Shown: in pieces, positions 18,033 through 26,312 of the stretch
How the letters are laid out: every line of letters starts with the position of its first letter
How positions within the stretch are numbered: position 1 is the first letter of the stretch
Assembly: GCF_020805785.1 (NCBI RefSeq)
Contig: NZ_JAJGZV010000003.1
Coordinates: 124,001 to 188,000, forward strand
Direction: 5' to 3'
Length of the DNA stretch: 64,000 nt
Origin: Flavobacterium chungbukense
GTDB taxonomy: Bacteria; Bacteroidota; Bacteroidia; Flavobacteriales; Flavobacteriaceae
The notes under the pieces: model-generated
The model's input: only the letters and a program-made list of their open reading frames with translations
What the model was told of the DNA's origin: nothing
The model's database searches: none
Program-made: the position numbers and the translations under genes

Positions 18033-18078
18033 TTTTATAGCCGCAGATTAAAAGGATTATTTTCTTTGTGGCAAATAT

Positions 18079-18159
18079 TTTTCACGCAGATTTTGCAGAT
18101 TTAAACAGATCTAAAAAAGATTTTTAATTTAATTTTATCTGCTTAAATCTGCGTGAAAA
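18079..18159. repeat. Inverted-repeat element, TTTCACGCAGATT family, copy 2
   Basis: TTTTCACGCAGATTT (18079-18093) is complementary to the right arm at 18145-18159. It shares its arm sequence with 14239-14323 but the interior differs. It lies between the LysE-type gene and the alkyltransferase-like gene. Confidence 0.8.
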
Positions 18160-18198
18160 TTTCATTAGTAAAATTGCTTTATTCTTTTTTTATCTATT

Positions 18199-18525
18199 AT
18201 GGCTGAGGAAAATTTTTTCGAAAGAGTTTATGCGGTTGCAAGGCAGATTCCATACGGAAAAGTAACTTCTTATGGAGCAATTGCAAAAGCTTTGGGAACA
18301 GCTCGTTCTGCAAGAATGGTGGGCTGGGCAATGAATGCTTCTCATAATATGGATGATGTTCCAGCGCATAGAGTTGTCAATCAAAAAGGGCTTTTGACCG
18401 GAAAACATCATTTTGAAGGAACGAATCTAATGCAACAGCTTTTAGAAAACGAAGGTATTAAAGTGGTAAACAATCAGATTGTAGATTTAGAAAAACACTT
18501 TTGGAAACCTGAGGTTGAATTTTAG
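18199..18525 (+). CDS. Alkyltransferase-like protein (ATL, MGMT family)
   Basis: This 108-residue protein has the DNA-binding domain of O6-methylguanine methyltransferase (ERVYAVARQIPYGKVTSYGAIAKALG, ARMVGWAMNA). The active-site motif PCHR is changed to PAHR, with Ala56 in place of the acceptor cysteine (VPAHRVVNQKG). Proteins of this type cannot transfer the alkyl group. They bind alkylated guanine, bend the DNA and hand it to nucleotide excision repair. The length and the lack of an N-terminal MGMT domain fit ATL. The gene stands alone between two palindromic elements. Confidence 0.9.
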   Translation: MAEENFFERVYAVARQIPYGKVTSYGAIAKALGTARSARMVGWAMNASHNMDDVPAHRVVNQKGLLTGKHHFEGTNLMQQLLENEGIKVVNNQIVDLEKHFWKPEVEF

Positions 18526-18531
18526 TTTTTT

Positions 18532-18699
18532 ACCATATAAGTTATATATTTTCATTTTAAGTATTCTAAATAATTTACTTTACAATTTAATCTCGCAAAG
18601 ACGCGAAGTTGCAAAGAAAAATAAATAAACTTTGCGACTTCGCGTCTTTGCTAGAGATTTATGTGCTATCTTTAATATTAACTTAATAACTTATATGGT
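18532..18699. repeat. ACCATATAAG element, copy 2 (with nested element)
   Basis: TTTTTACCATATAAGTTAT at the left end is repeated perfectly in inverted orientation at the right end (19 bp). A different palindromic element (18589-18659) sits inside it. The pair fills the gap between the convergent ATL and histidine kinase genes. Confidence 0.85.
18589..18659. repeat. Nested GCAAAGACGCGAAG palindrome
   Basis: Arms of 28-30 bp around GCAAAGACGCGAAGTTGC and its complement are separated by 13 bp. It lies wholly inside the ACCATATAAG element, which suggests that one palindrome inserted into another. Confidence 0.85.
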
Positions 18700-18707
18700 A
18701 AAAACTT

Positions 18708-20033
18708 TTAAATAAGGCAAATCACAAAACTCGTTTGATCTTCATCAGTCTGATAACTTAAATAACCTCCATGCGCTTCGATAATATTTTTAGAAAGCGT
18801 TAATCCGATTCCTGCTCCATCTTTTCTAGTGGTGAAAAAAGGCAAGAAAACTTTATCTCGAATTTCAGGATCTACCCCTTTTCCGTTATCTGAAATCACA
18901 ATAAAAAAACGTCCATTTTCCGTATAACTTGAAATAATCAGTTTTTTATTTTCTTTCTCTTTTAAAGCATGAATACTATTGGTAATCAAATTAATGATTA
19001 CTTGTTCCATTTGGTTTTTATCAATAAGAATCGAGCGTGAACTATGAATTTCGTTAATCAATTCAATTCCTTCTCCTTTCAAAATCGGACTCATAATACG
19101 AAGACAATCTTCAAACAAAGCATTAATTGGCGTCATTTGTTTGTTTGGAGTCGGCAACATGGCCAGCTTTCGATAATTCTCTACAAAAAATTGTAAATGA
19201 TCACTTCTGTTGATTATAGTCGAAATACTATTTTTAATATCCTCAAAATCATCTTCTTCTAATTGTTCCTGATCTACAATATGAAGCAAATTTTGAGAAA
19301 GCGCACGAATCGGCGTTAAAGAATTCATCAATTCATGCGAAATAATTTTCATTAAATTAATCCATGCTTCTTTTTCTTTTTTCTCAATAACTCTCTGAAT
19401 ACTATCCAACAAAATAATAAAATATTCCTTATTGTAGGTTTGTGTATGTGAAGTTTGAAGCATAAAAGTCTGCAAATCCTGCTCTTCAATTCTAATTGAA
19501 ATAGCCGTTTTAACTTCAGCAAAATCAAGATTTTCAATTTCTTCGCAAAGTCCGGGAATGTAGTTTTTAAGGTATTTCCAATCACTCACTTTTGGCACTT
19601 TAAATAAATCCGAAAAACAGTCATTCATGATAAAAATAGACCAAGTATCCTTTTCTTTTTCTAAAATCAGAGCCGCTGTGTCAATGCTGTTCAATATCGA
19701 ACTATATATTAGTTCTTTGGAAGTTTGCTCCTGTTTCTGCACTTTTAAAGTATCGTATAAACGATACAAGCTATTAAAATTGTCTTTTTGATTTTCTTCT
19801 GGAAAGTGAGCAGAAAAATCGTTGTGCAAAATGGAATTTATCATTTTATCATAAAACAGCAATTGATTTTTGACAAAAAAATACATTTCAAAAAGGAAAA
19901 TCAAAACAAAAGCGGCAACCAAAATGGCATTGTATTCAAAGCCTTTATAAAACAATAAAGCACTGCAAAGAAAAAGCGACATGACAAACACCACTCTTAC
20001 AAACAAAGCATTATAAAACTTCCAATTCTTCAT
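18708..20033 (-). CDS. NtrY-like sensor histidine kinase
   Basis: The 441-residue kinase has two membrane helices near the N terminus (about 12-28 and 34-53), then a PAS-like linker. The HisKA helix has His233 in IISHELMNSLTPIRAL. The ATPase domain has MEQVIINLITNSIHAL, ISDNGKGVDPEIRDKVFLPFFTTRKDGAGIGL and SKNIIEAHGG. The phospho-acceptor helix type (HELMNSLTPI) is that of NtrY/NtrB-like partners of sigma-54 regulators. The gene lies 79 bp downstream of the NtrC-type regulator gene on the same strand, with a palindrome between. It probably phosphorylates that regulator. Confidence 0.9.
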   Translation of the reverse strand: MKNWKFYNALFVRVVFVMSLFLCSALLFYKGFEYNAILVAAFVLIFLFEMYFFVKNQLLFYDKMINSILHNDFSAHFPEENQKDNFNSLYRLYDTLKVQKQEQTSKELIYSSILNSIDTAALILEKEKDTWSIFIMNDCFSDLFKVPKVSDWKYLKNYIPGLCEEIENLDFAEVKTAISIRIEEQDLQTFMLQTSHTQTYNKEYFIILLDSIQRVIEKKEKEAWINLMKIISHELMNSLTPIRALSQNLLHIVDQEQLEEDDFEDIKNSISTIINRSDHLQFFVENYRKLAMLPTPNKQMTPINALFEDCLRIMSPILKGEGIELINEIHSSRSILIDKNQMEQVIINLITNSIHALKEKENKKLIISSYTENGRFFIVISDNGKGVDPEIRDKVFLPFFTTRKDGAGIGLTLSKNIIEAHGGYLSYQTDEDQTSFVICLI

Positions 20034-20047
20034 TGTTTATTTTTTTC

Positions 20048-20097
20048 TTGCCACAGATTTGAATAAAAATCCTTTTGAATCATTTAATCTGTGGCAA
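20048..20097. repeat. Inverted repeat, GCCACAGATT family
   Basis: TTGCCACAGATT and its complement AATCTGTGGCAA enclose 26 bp. It lies between the regulator and kinase genes of one operon. A related copy is nested at 41338-41419. Confidence 0.8.
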
Positions 20098-20112
20098 CAT
20101 TATCATTTGATT

Positions 20113-21474
20113 TTAATTCTTCAAATCGTATTTCTCAATTCTGCGGTACAAAGCGGCACGTGACAAACCCAATTCTTCGGCAGTTTTACTGATATTTCCA
20201 TTGTGTTTGAACAATGCTTTTTCAATGGCGCTTTTTTCCATTTCAGACAAAGGATTTTCGTCATTTTCCTGAATTTCTTCAAAATCTAAAATGTCTAAAT
20301 CAAGAACCGAAATCGTGTTGTTTTCTGCTAAAATTAAAGCGCGTTCAATTTTGTTTTCCATTTCGCGAACATTTCCTTTCCATGGATATTTTTCAAGATA
20401 AGGAGCCACATTATTATCAAAATGCCATCCCGAGGCTTCGGGATCCTGATTGTATTTTTCAGCAATCTGTTCCAAAATAAAGTTTGCCATCGGAACAATA
20501 TCGTCCTTTCTTTCGCGTAAAGAGGGCAGGTTAATTTCCATTGTATTAATTCGATACAATAAATCTTCTCGAAAGATTTTATTTTTTACTTCCGTTTTAA
20601 TGTCGCTGTTTGTAGCCGCAATAACGCGAACGTTCAGAGGTCTTGGTTTGCTTTCTCCTAAACGCGTTACGGTTTTGGTTTGCAAAACATGCAATAATTT
20701 AGCTTGAAGATGCAGCGGAATATTTCCGATTTCATCTAAAAAAATAGTTCCGTTTGATGCATTTTCAAAACGCCCTGGAGTATCGATTTTAGCATCTGTA
20801 AAAGCTCCTTTTGCGTAACCAAAAAGTTCGCTTTCGAAAAGATTATCACTTAATGAACCCAAATCGACATGCACAAAAGGCTGATTTTTTCTTTCAGAAT
20901 GTTTATGAATATATTCAGCAAAAACATACTTTCCTGTTCCATTTTCGCCCAAAATCAGAACATTTGCATCAGTTCTGGCTACTTTTTCGGCTATTGCATA
21001 AGCTTGTTTTATTTTGGCTGAAGTGCCTACAAAATATCTTTTTTCGTTTTTATCTTCTTCAGCAACTGCTTTCTTGCTGTTTTTTCTGCTTTCTACAACT
21101 GCTTTTTCAATAATTTCGAGAAGTTTCTCATTATGCCAGGGCTTTAAAACATAATCAAAAGCGCCTATTTTTATGCCTTCAACTGCCGTTTCAATTTTAC
21201 CAAAGGCCGTCATTAAGATTACAATTGTATTTGGAGAAAGTGTTTTAATTTCTTTCAGCCAATGAATTCCTTCACGTCCGTCTTCAAAACCAATTCGGTA
21301 ATTCATATCTAAAAGCACCACATTTATTTCATTTTCACTTAAAATTGAAATGATTTTTTTGGGACTGCTAGTTGTAAAAATCGTTTCAAAATGCTTTTTG
21401 AGAATCATTTTTGCCGAAAAAAGAATTTCTTCCTGATCGTCAACAACTAATATTTGGGCTTGCTTTTTTCTCAT
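20113..21474 (-). CDS. NtrC-family sigma-54 response regulator
   Basis: The 453-residue protein has a receiver domain with DD at 12-13, phospho-acceptor Asp56 and Lys111. The AAA+ domain has Walker A GENGTGK (176-182), the sigma-54 loop GAFTDA (223-228) and the Walker B region GTIFLDEIG. A Fis-type HTH (GNISKTAEELGLSRAALYRRIEKY) ends the protein. The loop differs from the textbook GAFTGA at one position. The ATG at 21474 is chosen over a GTG at 21525, because the longer version would cover the two dyads that look like its binding sites. It is divergent from the export operon at 21633 and probably activates it. Confidence 0.9.
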   Translation of the reverse strand: MRKKQAQILVVDDQEEILFSAKMILKKHFETIFTTSSPKKIISILSENEINVVLLDMNYRIGFEDGREGIHWLKEIKTLSPNTIVILMTAFGKIETAVEGIKIGAFDYVLKPWHNEKLLEIIEKAVVESRKNSKKAVAEEDKNEKRYFVGTSAKIKQAYAIAEKVARTDANVLILGENGTGKYVFAEYIHKHSERKNQPFVHVDLGSLSDNLFESELFGYAKGAFTDAKIDTPGRFENASNGTIFLDEIGNIPLHLQAKLLHVLQTKTVTRLGESKPRPLNVRVIAATNSDIKTEVKNKIFREDLLYRINTMEINLPSLRERKDDIVPMANFILEQIAEKYNQDPEASGWHFDNNVAPYLEKYPWKGNVREMENKIERALILAENNTISVLDLDILDFEEIQENDENPLSEMEKSAIEKALFKHNGNISKTAEELGLSRAALYRRIEKYDLKN

Positions 21475-21487
21475 GAGGTCTTTTTTT

Positions 21488-21523
21488 GTTCGCTTTCGAA
21501 CGGTCAACTGTTCATTATCGAAC
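21488..21523. promoter_or_regulatory. Paired GTTC-N6-GAAC dyads (enhancer-like)
   Basis: Two 14-bp dyads, 21488-21501 and 21510-21523, share GTTCnnTnTCGAAC and start exactly 22 bp apart, two helical turns. They lie 66-100 bp upstream of the sigma-54 promoter at 21589, the usual place for NtrC-type activator sites. The NtrC-family gene starts 14 bp away on the other side. Confidence 0.75.
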
Positions 21524-21588
21524 ACTACTTTTTTATAGTGGTCTTGAAAGCTTCTTTAAAATCAATACTTTACAAATAATAAATTTAC

Positions 21589-21604
21589 TGGCACAATATT
21601 TACC
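21589..21604 (+). promoter_or_regulatory. Near-consensus sigma-54 promoter
   Basis: TGGCACAATATTTACC matches the -24/-12 consensus TGGCAC-N5-TTGC with correct spacing. The GG is intact and the -12 GC is AC. The predicted start of transcription is about 18 bp before the ATG of the HlyD-type gene. Confidence 0.7.
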
Positions 21605-21632
21605 TATTGATTATCAGTAAAATATTAAAAAA

Positions 21633-22871
21633 ATGGACAAGATAATTCCTCGTAAAAATAAAAAAATTAGATATCTCACAATAGCAATTGCTGTTTTTTT
21701 AGTTTTGGTTGTTATCGTTGCTTTTGCTTTCAATTCAAAAAGAACTTTAAATGTAAAAGCGAACGAATTGGTAATCCAAAAAGCAGAAAAAGCCTTTTTT
21801 GAAGATTTTGTAGTTTTTCAGGCAAAAGTTGAGCCATTAAATGTTATGCTGGTAAATGTTACGGAAGGCGGCTCTGTAAAAGAAATTTTTGTAGAAAATG
21901 GCGCAATGGTAACCAAAGGACAATCATTAGCGCGTTTGTACAATCCGAATACAGAGCTGAATTACTTAACCCAAGAAACGGCTATTATTGAGCAAATCAA
22001 TAACTTAAATACAGGGAAATTGAACATCAGAAATCAAGAATTAAACTTGACCAAAGATTTAGTTTTAATTGAACACGATTATAACGACGCTAAGCGATTA
22101 TACGACATGAATGCGAAACTTTACGAGAAAGATGTAATTTCTAAAAATGACTGGAACACTTTTAAGGAAAGTCTTCGTTTTCAGGAAGAACGAAAAAGAA
22201 CGATTCAGCAAAGTGTTCAAAAAGAAAAACAAAGCAATCAAGTTCAAATTGGTCAAATTAACCGCTCCATTCAAACCATGGAAAAAAGTTTGGATATTCT
22301 GAGAAATAACAAAAAGAACTTCTTAATTACGGCGCCAGAAACAGGAAGGTTAACTTCTTTTGAACCAGTTTTAGGAAAAAGTTTTCAGGCTGGAGCCAGC
22401 ATCGGAAAAATTGATTCTAACAAAGGCTACAAATTGGCTGCTGAAGTTGATGAATTTTACTTAGAAAAAATCAGAGAAGGTTTAAAAGGTCAAGTTGAAT
22501 TTAAAGGAAAAAATCTTGAAGTAATTGTTACTAAAGTAATTCCAGAAGTTAAAAGTGGCCGTTTTACAGTAGAACTGGCTTTCGTTTCTAAAGAAAACAT
22601 TGTATTGCAAGACGGACTTAGTTTTGGTGTAAAACTGATTTTATCTGAAAAAAATAAAACTTTAGTAATACCAAGAGGAGCTTTCAACCAAGAAGCTGCG
22701 GGCAAGTGGATTTTTGTAGTAAAGGGAAATAAAGCAGAAAGAAGAAACATCAAATTAGGACGCGAAAATCCTTCTTATTATGAAATCCTAGAAGGCTTAA
22801 AAGAAGGCGAATCGGTAATTACTTCTTCTTATTCTGATTATAAAGATATTGAAGAGCTTTCGCTTGAATAA
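21633..22871 (+). CDS. HlyD/MacA-type periplasmic adaptor
   Basis: The 412-residue protein is anchored by one membrane helix (about 13-33). A biotinyl-lipoyl-like half-motif follows (VLVNVTEGGSVKEIFVENGAMVTKGQSLARL). A long coiled coil spans about 105-215, followed by the second half-motif (FLITAPETGRLTSFEPVLGKSFQAGASIGKI) and a beta-barrel domain. Such adaptors join an inner-membrane ABC transporter to an outer-membrane channel. The ATPase and permease genes follow on the same strand. The gene is preceded by a sigma-54 promoter. No TolC-like channel gene is in the window. Confidence 0.9.
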   Translation: MDKIIPRKNKKIRYLTIAIAVFLVLVVIVAFAFNSKRTLNVKANELVIQKAEKAFFEDFVVFQAKVEPLNVMLVNVTEGGSVKEIFVENGAMVTKGQSLARLYNPNTELNYLTQETAIIEQINNLNTGKLNIRNQELNLTKDLVLIEHDYNDAKRLYDMNAKLYEKDVISKNDWNTFKESLRFQEERKRTIQQSVQKEKQSNQVQIGQINRSIQTMEKSLDILRNNKKNFLITAPETGRLTSFEPVLGKSFQAGASIGKIDSNKGYKLAAEVDEFYLEKIREGLKGQVEFKGKNLEVIVTKVIPEVKSGRFTVELAFVSKENIVLQDGLSFGVKLILSEKNKTLVIPRGAFNQEAAGKWIFVVKGNKAERRNIKLGRENPSYYEILEGLKEGESVITSSYSDYKDIEELSLE

Positions 22872-22981
22872 TTAGTTTTCAGTCGCAGTCAAAGTTTTCA
22901 TACAATTCACAATTATAAAATCATCGTTTCAATCATCAATCAAAAAACGTTTTTAATAACATTTCAAAACCTTAAAAAATT

Positions 22982-23689
22982 ATGATCACAATTCAGAATT
23001 TAACCAAAGTTTTTAGAACAGAAGAAATAGAAACTGCTGCTTTGAGCGGTATCAATTTAGAAATAAAAAAAGGAGATTTTTTAACAATCATGGGACCTTC
23101 TGGTTGCGGAAAATCGACTTTATTGAATATCATCGGACTTTTAGACAGTGCAAACGACGGAAGTTACAAACTGTTAGATCAAGAAATGATTGGTCTTAAA
23201 GAAAAAGGAAGAGCGCAAGTGAGAAAAGAAAACATTGGTTTTATTTTTCAAAACTTCAACCTAATCGACGAGCTTTCTGTTTATGATAATATCGAATTGC
23301 CACTTCTTTACAACAACGTAAAAGCTTCTGAAAGAAAACAAAAAATTGAAGCTATTGCAGAAAAATTAAATATTTCTCATCGTTTGAAACATTTTCCGCA
23401 ACAGCTTTCTGGAGGACAACAGCAGAGAGTTGCCGTTGCAAGAGCTTTAGTAAATGATCCGAAAATCATTTTGGCCGATGAGCCAACCGGAAACTTAGAT
23501 AGTAAAAACGGTAATGAAGTAATGGAACTTTTAACAGATTTGCACGCTAAAGGTGCAACAATCCTGATGGTTACCCACTCTGATTATGACGCTTCTTTTT
23601 CGCAAAGAACCATTCATATGAAAGACGGAGTTATATTTTCTGAGAAATTAAATCAGAGAAATGTAGATGTTTTTATGGACGCTAAATAA
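22982..23689 (+). CDS. ABC transporter ATPase (MacB/LolD type)
   Basis: The 235-residue ATPase has Walker A GPSGCGKST (38-46), the Q loop NIGFIFQNFNLI, signature LSGGQQQRVAVARA, Walker B IILADEPTGNLDS and the H loop VTHSD. The NLDS end and the spacing are those of MacB/LolD ATPases, which drive FtsX-like permeases rather than importers. It follows the adaptor by 110 bp. The ATP-binding unit should pair with the permease encoded at 23814. Confidence 0.93.
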   Translation: MITIQNLTKVFRTEEIETAALSGINLEIKKGDFLTIMGPSGCGKSTLLNIIGLLDSANDGSYKLLDQEMIGLKEKGRAQVRKENIGFIFQNFNLIDELSVYDNIELPLLYNNVKASERKQKIEAIAEKLNISHRLKHFPQQLSGGQQQRVAVARALVNDPKIILADEPTGNLDSKNGNEVMELLTDLHAKGATILMVTHSDYDASFSQRTIHMKDGVIFSEKLNQRNVDVFMDAK

Positions 23690-23696
23690 GAAAATC

Positions 23697-23768
23697 ATGA
23701 TCAAAATTATTGTTACTGCACTTGTAGTTCTGGTAGAATTTGTGTGCAAAATTTTTACAATGCTTTAA
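23697..23768 (+). CDS. Possible 23-residue membrane peptide
   Basis: A short frame starts 7 bp after the ATPase stop codon and encodes MIKIIVTALVVLVEFVCKIF plus three residues, a single hydrophobic helix with a basic start. It would lie between ATPase and permease in the operon. Chance is possible at this length; there is no support beyond position and hydrophobicity. Confidence 0.3.
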   Translation: MIKIIVTALVVLVEFVCKIFTML

Positions 23769-23813
23769 AGAAATCTTTACGATTTGAAACTCATTTAACT
23801 AAAAACAAACACC

Positions 23814-26246
23814 ATGATTTTTAACTGGTTTAAAATATTTATTTATCATTTAAGACAAAGCAAATTGTTTTCGTTTTTAAATGTTTTAGGTTTAAGCATC
23901 GGGATTGCAACTGTCATTTTTGCCATTCTTTATTGGAATAACGAACATTCATATGATCAATGGAATCCAAATAAGGAAAATGCTTATATGGTATTGAATA
24001 AAATTGGCGCTACTGGAGATACTTGGGGTTCTAATTCTATTCCGTTTGGAGAAACTTGTAAAGCATCAATACCCGAAATCGAAAAAATCTGTTTTTTCAA
24101 TACTTGGTACGACGACGAAATAATCAAATATCAGAGTCAAAAATTGATGGCTAAAAAAATTACTGTAAGTGATGAAAGTTTCTTCGATTTTTTCCCTTTT
24201 GAAATTGTACAAGGAGCAAAAACTAATATTCTAAAAGAGAAAAATAGCGTTGCAATTTCTGAAGAACAAGCAAAATTAATTTTTAAAGACGAAGATCCTA
24301 TTGGAAAAGCCATAATCTACAACACGGTAGCTTATACGGTAAAATCGGTTTACCGTATTATTAAACCTTCATCTATCGAACCTAATTATGTTTTTAGTGG
24401 TGTAAAACGTGAAGGTGATGAAAATAGTTGGGGAAACTTTAATTATGGTTTGCTAGTTAAGATTAAAAAAGGGGCTGATCCGGTTGCAGTTTTAAAGAAA
24501 ATGCAAAATGTAAATTTTGTTAATCGAACTTTGAAAGATGCTAAAGAAAGTGGACAGACCGTAGAACAGTATGTAAAAGAAAATGGAGAAATCACGGTTA
24601 TTCTTGACCAATTGCAAATGTCTCGTTTGCACGGAACAAAAAGTTCAGCAGGACAAAATTTTCCAGAAGGTGTAGGAAATTTAAAATTGCTTTACATCAT
24701 GGGCGGCTTGTCTATCTTAATTCTTGTTTTATCATTGGTCAATTACATCAATTTAGCTACTGCATCTGCAATAAAAAGAGCAAAAGAAGTTGGAGTTCGC
24801 AAAATTGTAGGAGCTTCAAAGAATCAAATTATAAAACAATTTATTTTTGAAACAGCTATAATTGTTACACTGGCTATTTTGTTTTCTTTGGCAATTGTAG
24901 AGCTTTCTTTACCGTATTACAATACCTTTTTAAAGAAAAATTTGACTATGAATGGCAGTGAATTTTACCTGCAGCTCATTTTAATATTTGGATTAGTAAT
25001 CATTCTTGCGGGTATTTTCCCTGCCATTTATATCTCAAATTTTGAGACGTTAAAAGTTCTAAAAGGTAATTTCTCTAGAAGTAAAAGCGGTATTTGGATT
25101 CGAAATTCGATGCTTATTTTTCAATTCGGAATCGCAGCATTTTTTATCATTGGCGCTTTGATTGTCAACTCTCAGGTGGATTATATGATGAATAAAGATC
25201 TCGGATTCACTGGCGATCAGGTAATTTCAATTCCGTACAACAAACCAGACAGGCAAAAAAGAGTGCAACAATATGGCGTTGATAAATCTGAAATCAAAAA
25301 AATACCTGGAGTTGTAGATGTTACCACGTTTGCAGGAAGTTTTGGAGGCAGCACCAACTCAAGTTCTGGATTTACACACAATGGTATTTTTGTACAACCA
25401 AGAAATGCTGAAATCGATTTTGGCTTCCTTGAAATGATGAAAATAAAAATTGTCGAAGGGCGTGATCTATCACCTGAATTTGCATCAGATACCGTAAGCA
25501 GTATGCTTATTAATGAAACGCTAGCTAAAACGCTAAATTTGAAAAAACCAATAAATACGATTGTGACTTCAGGATGGAGTATTGGAGATGGCAATAATTT
25601 GAAGTTTAAAATTGTGGGTGTTGTGAAAGATTTCCATATTACAGGACTTCAAAATAAAGTTCCACCAATGGTTTTTATAAACATCAAAACCTTAAAATGG
25701 AATAATTTCAACAACATTCTGGTAAAGGTTTCTCCAAATAATTTAACAGAAACGTTAGAAAAATTGAAAATTTATTGGGGGAAAAATGTAAACCCAGACT
25801 ATCCTTTTGATTATGAATTTGTTAATAAAGGATTCGCAAAGACTTATCAAGAACAAATCAAACAAAAAAACCTATTTTTTATCTTAAATTTGGTTGTAAT
25901 TATAATTGCTGTGTTCGGTTTATTCGCTTTGGCATCATTTTCGATGGAGAGAAGATTGAAAGAAATTGCAATTAGAAAAACGCTGGGCGCAGAAACTGAT
26001 ATTTTGCTAAAAGAATTATCAAAACAATATATCATTTTTTGTTTTATGGGATTCGCAATCGGAATACTACCTGCTTATATTTTATTGCAAAAATGGCTTG
26101 AGGATTTTGCTTTCAGAATTAATATTTCTGTTGTGCCATTTACTGTAGCACTTATTTCGTTAGTAATTCTAACATTAATAATTGTACTAACAAAGGCATA
26201 TCAAGTAACTAAAATAGACGTTTTAAAATATTTAAAATACGAATAA
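23814..26246 (+). CDS. FtsX/MacB-type ABC permease
   Basis: The 810-residue permease has an N-terminal helix (about 20-40), a periplasmic MacB-type domain, three helices with the FtsX signature (INLATASAIKRAKEVGVRKIVGASKNQIIKQF) and a second periplasmic domain. It ends with three more helices carrying a second FtsX segment (ASFSMERRLKEIAIRKTLGAE). This doubled layout of about 800 residues is normal in Bacteroidota. With the ATPase and adaptor it should form a mechanotransmitting exporter. The substrate is unknown; antimicrobial peptides or envelope lipids are typical for the class. Confidence 0.9.
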   Translation: MIFNWFKIFIYHLRQSKLFSFLNVLGLSIGIATVIFAILYWNNEHSYDQWNPNKENAYMVLNKIGATGDTWGSNSIPFGETCKASIPEIEKICFFNTWYDDEIIKYQSQKLMAKKITVSDESFFDFFPFEIVQGAKTNILKEKNSVAISEEQAKLIFKDEDPIGKAIIYNTVAYTVKSVYRIIKPSSIEPNYVFSGVKREGDENSWGNFNYGLLVKIKKGADPVAVLKKMQNVNFVNRTLKDAKESGQTVEQYVKENGEITVILDQLQMSRLHGTKSSAGQNFPEGVGNLKLLYIMGGLSILILVLSLVNYINLATASAIKRAKEVGVRKIVGASKNQIIKQFIFETAIIVTLAILFSLAIVELSLPYYNTFLKKNLTMNGSEFYLQLILIFGLVIILAGIFPAIYISNFETLKVLKGNFSRSKSGIWIRNSMLIFQFGIAAFFIIGALIVNSQVDYMMNKDLGFTGDQVISIPYNKPDRQKRVQQYGVDKSEIKKIPGVVDVTTFAGSFGGSTNSSSGFTHNGIFVQPRNAEIDFGFLEMMKIKIVEGRDLSPEFASDTVSSMLINETLAKTLNLKKPINTIVTSGWSIGDGNNLKFKIVGVVKDFHITGLQNKVPPMVFINIKTLKWNNFNNILVKVSPNNLTETLEKLKIYWGKNVNPDYPFDYEFVNKGFAKTYQEQIKQKNLFFILNLVVIIIAVFGLFALASFSMERRLKEIAIRKTLGAETDILLKELSKQYIIFCFMGFAIGILPAYILLQKWLEDFAFRINISVVPFTVALISLVILTLIIVLTKAYQVTKIDVLKYLKYE

Positions 26247-26271
26247 GCTTGTAGACCATTTTTTTTTTAAG

Positions 26272-26306
26272 AAGCCCGGCAGATTTCAGTTTAATCCGCT
26301 GGGCTT
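26272..26306 (+). terminator. Terminator of the export operon
   Basis: AAGCCC pairs with GGGCTT across a GC-containing stem and loop, followed by TTATTTTTAG. It is 25 bp after the permease stop codon and lies between convergent genes. Confidence 0.75.
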
Positions 26307-26312
26307 TTATTT

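Noticed and set aside
21475..21525. GTG start of the NtrC-type regulator
   Set aside because: It would place the paired dyads inside the coding region and add 17 residues before the receiver domain.
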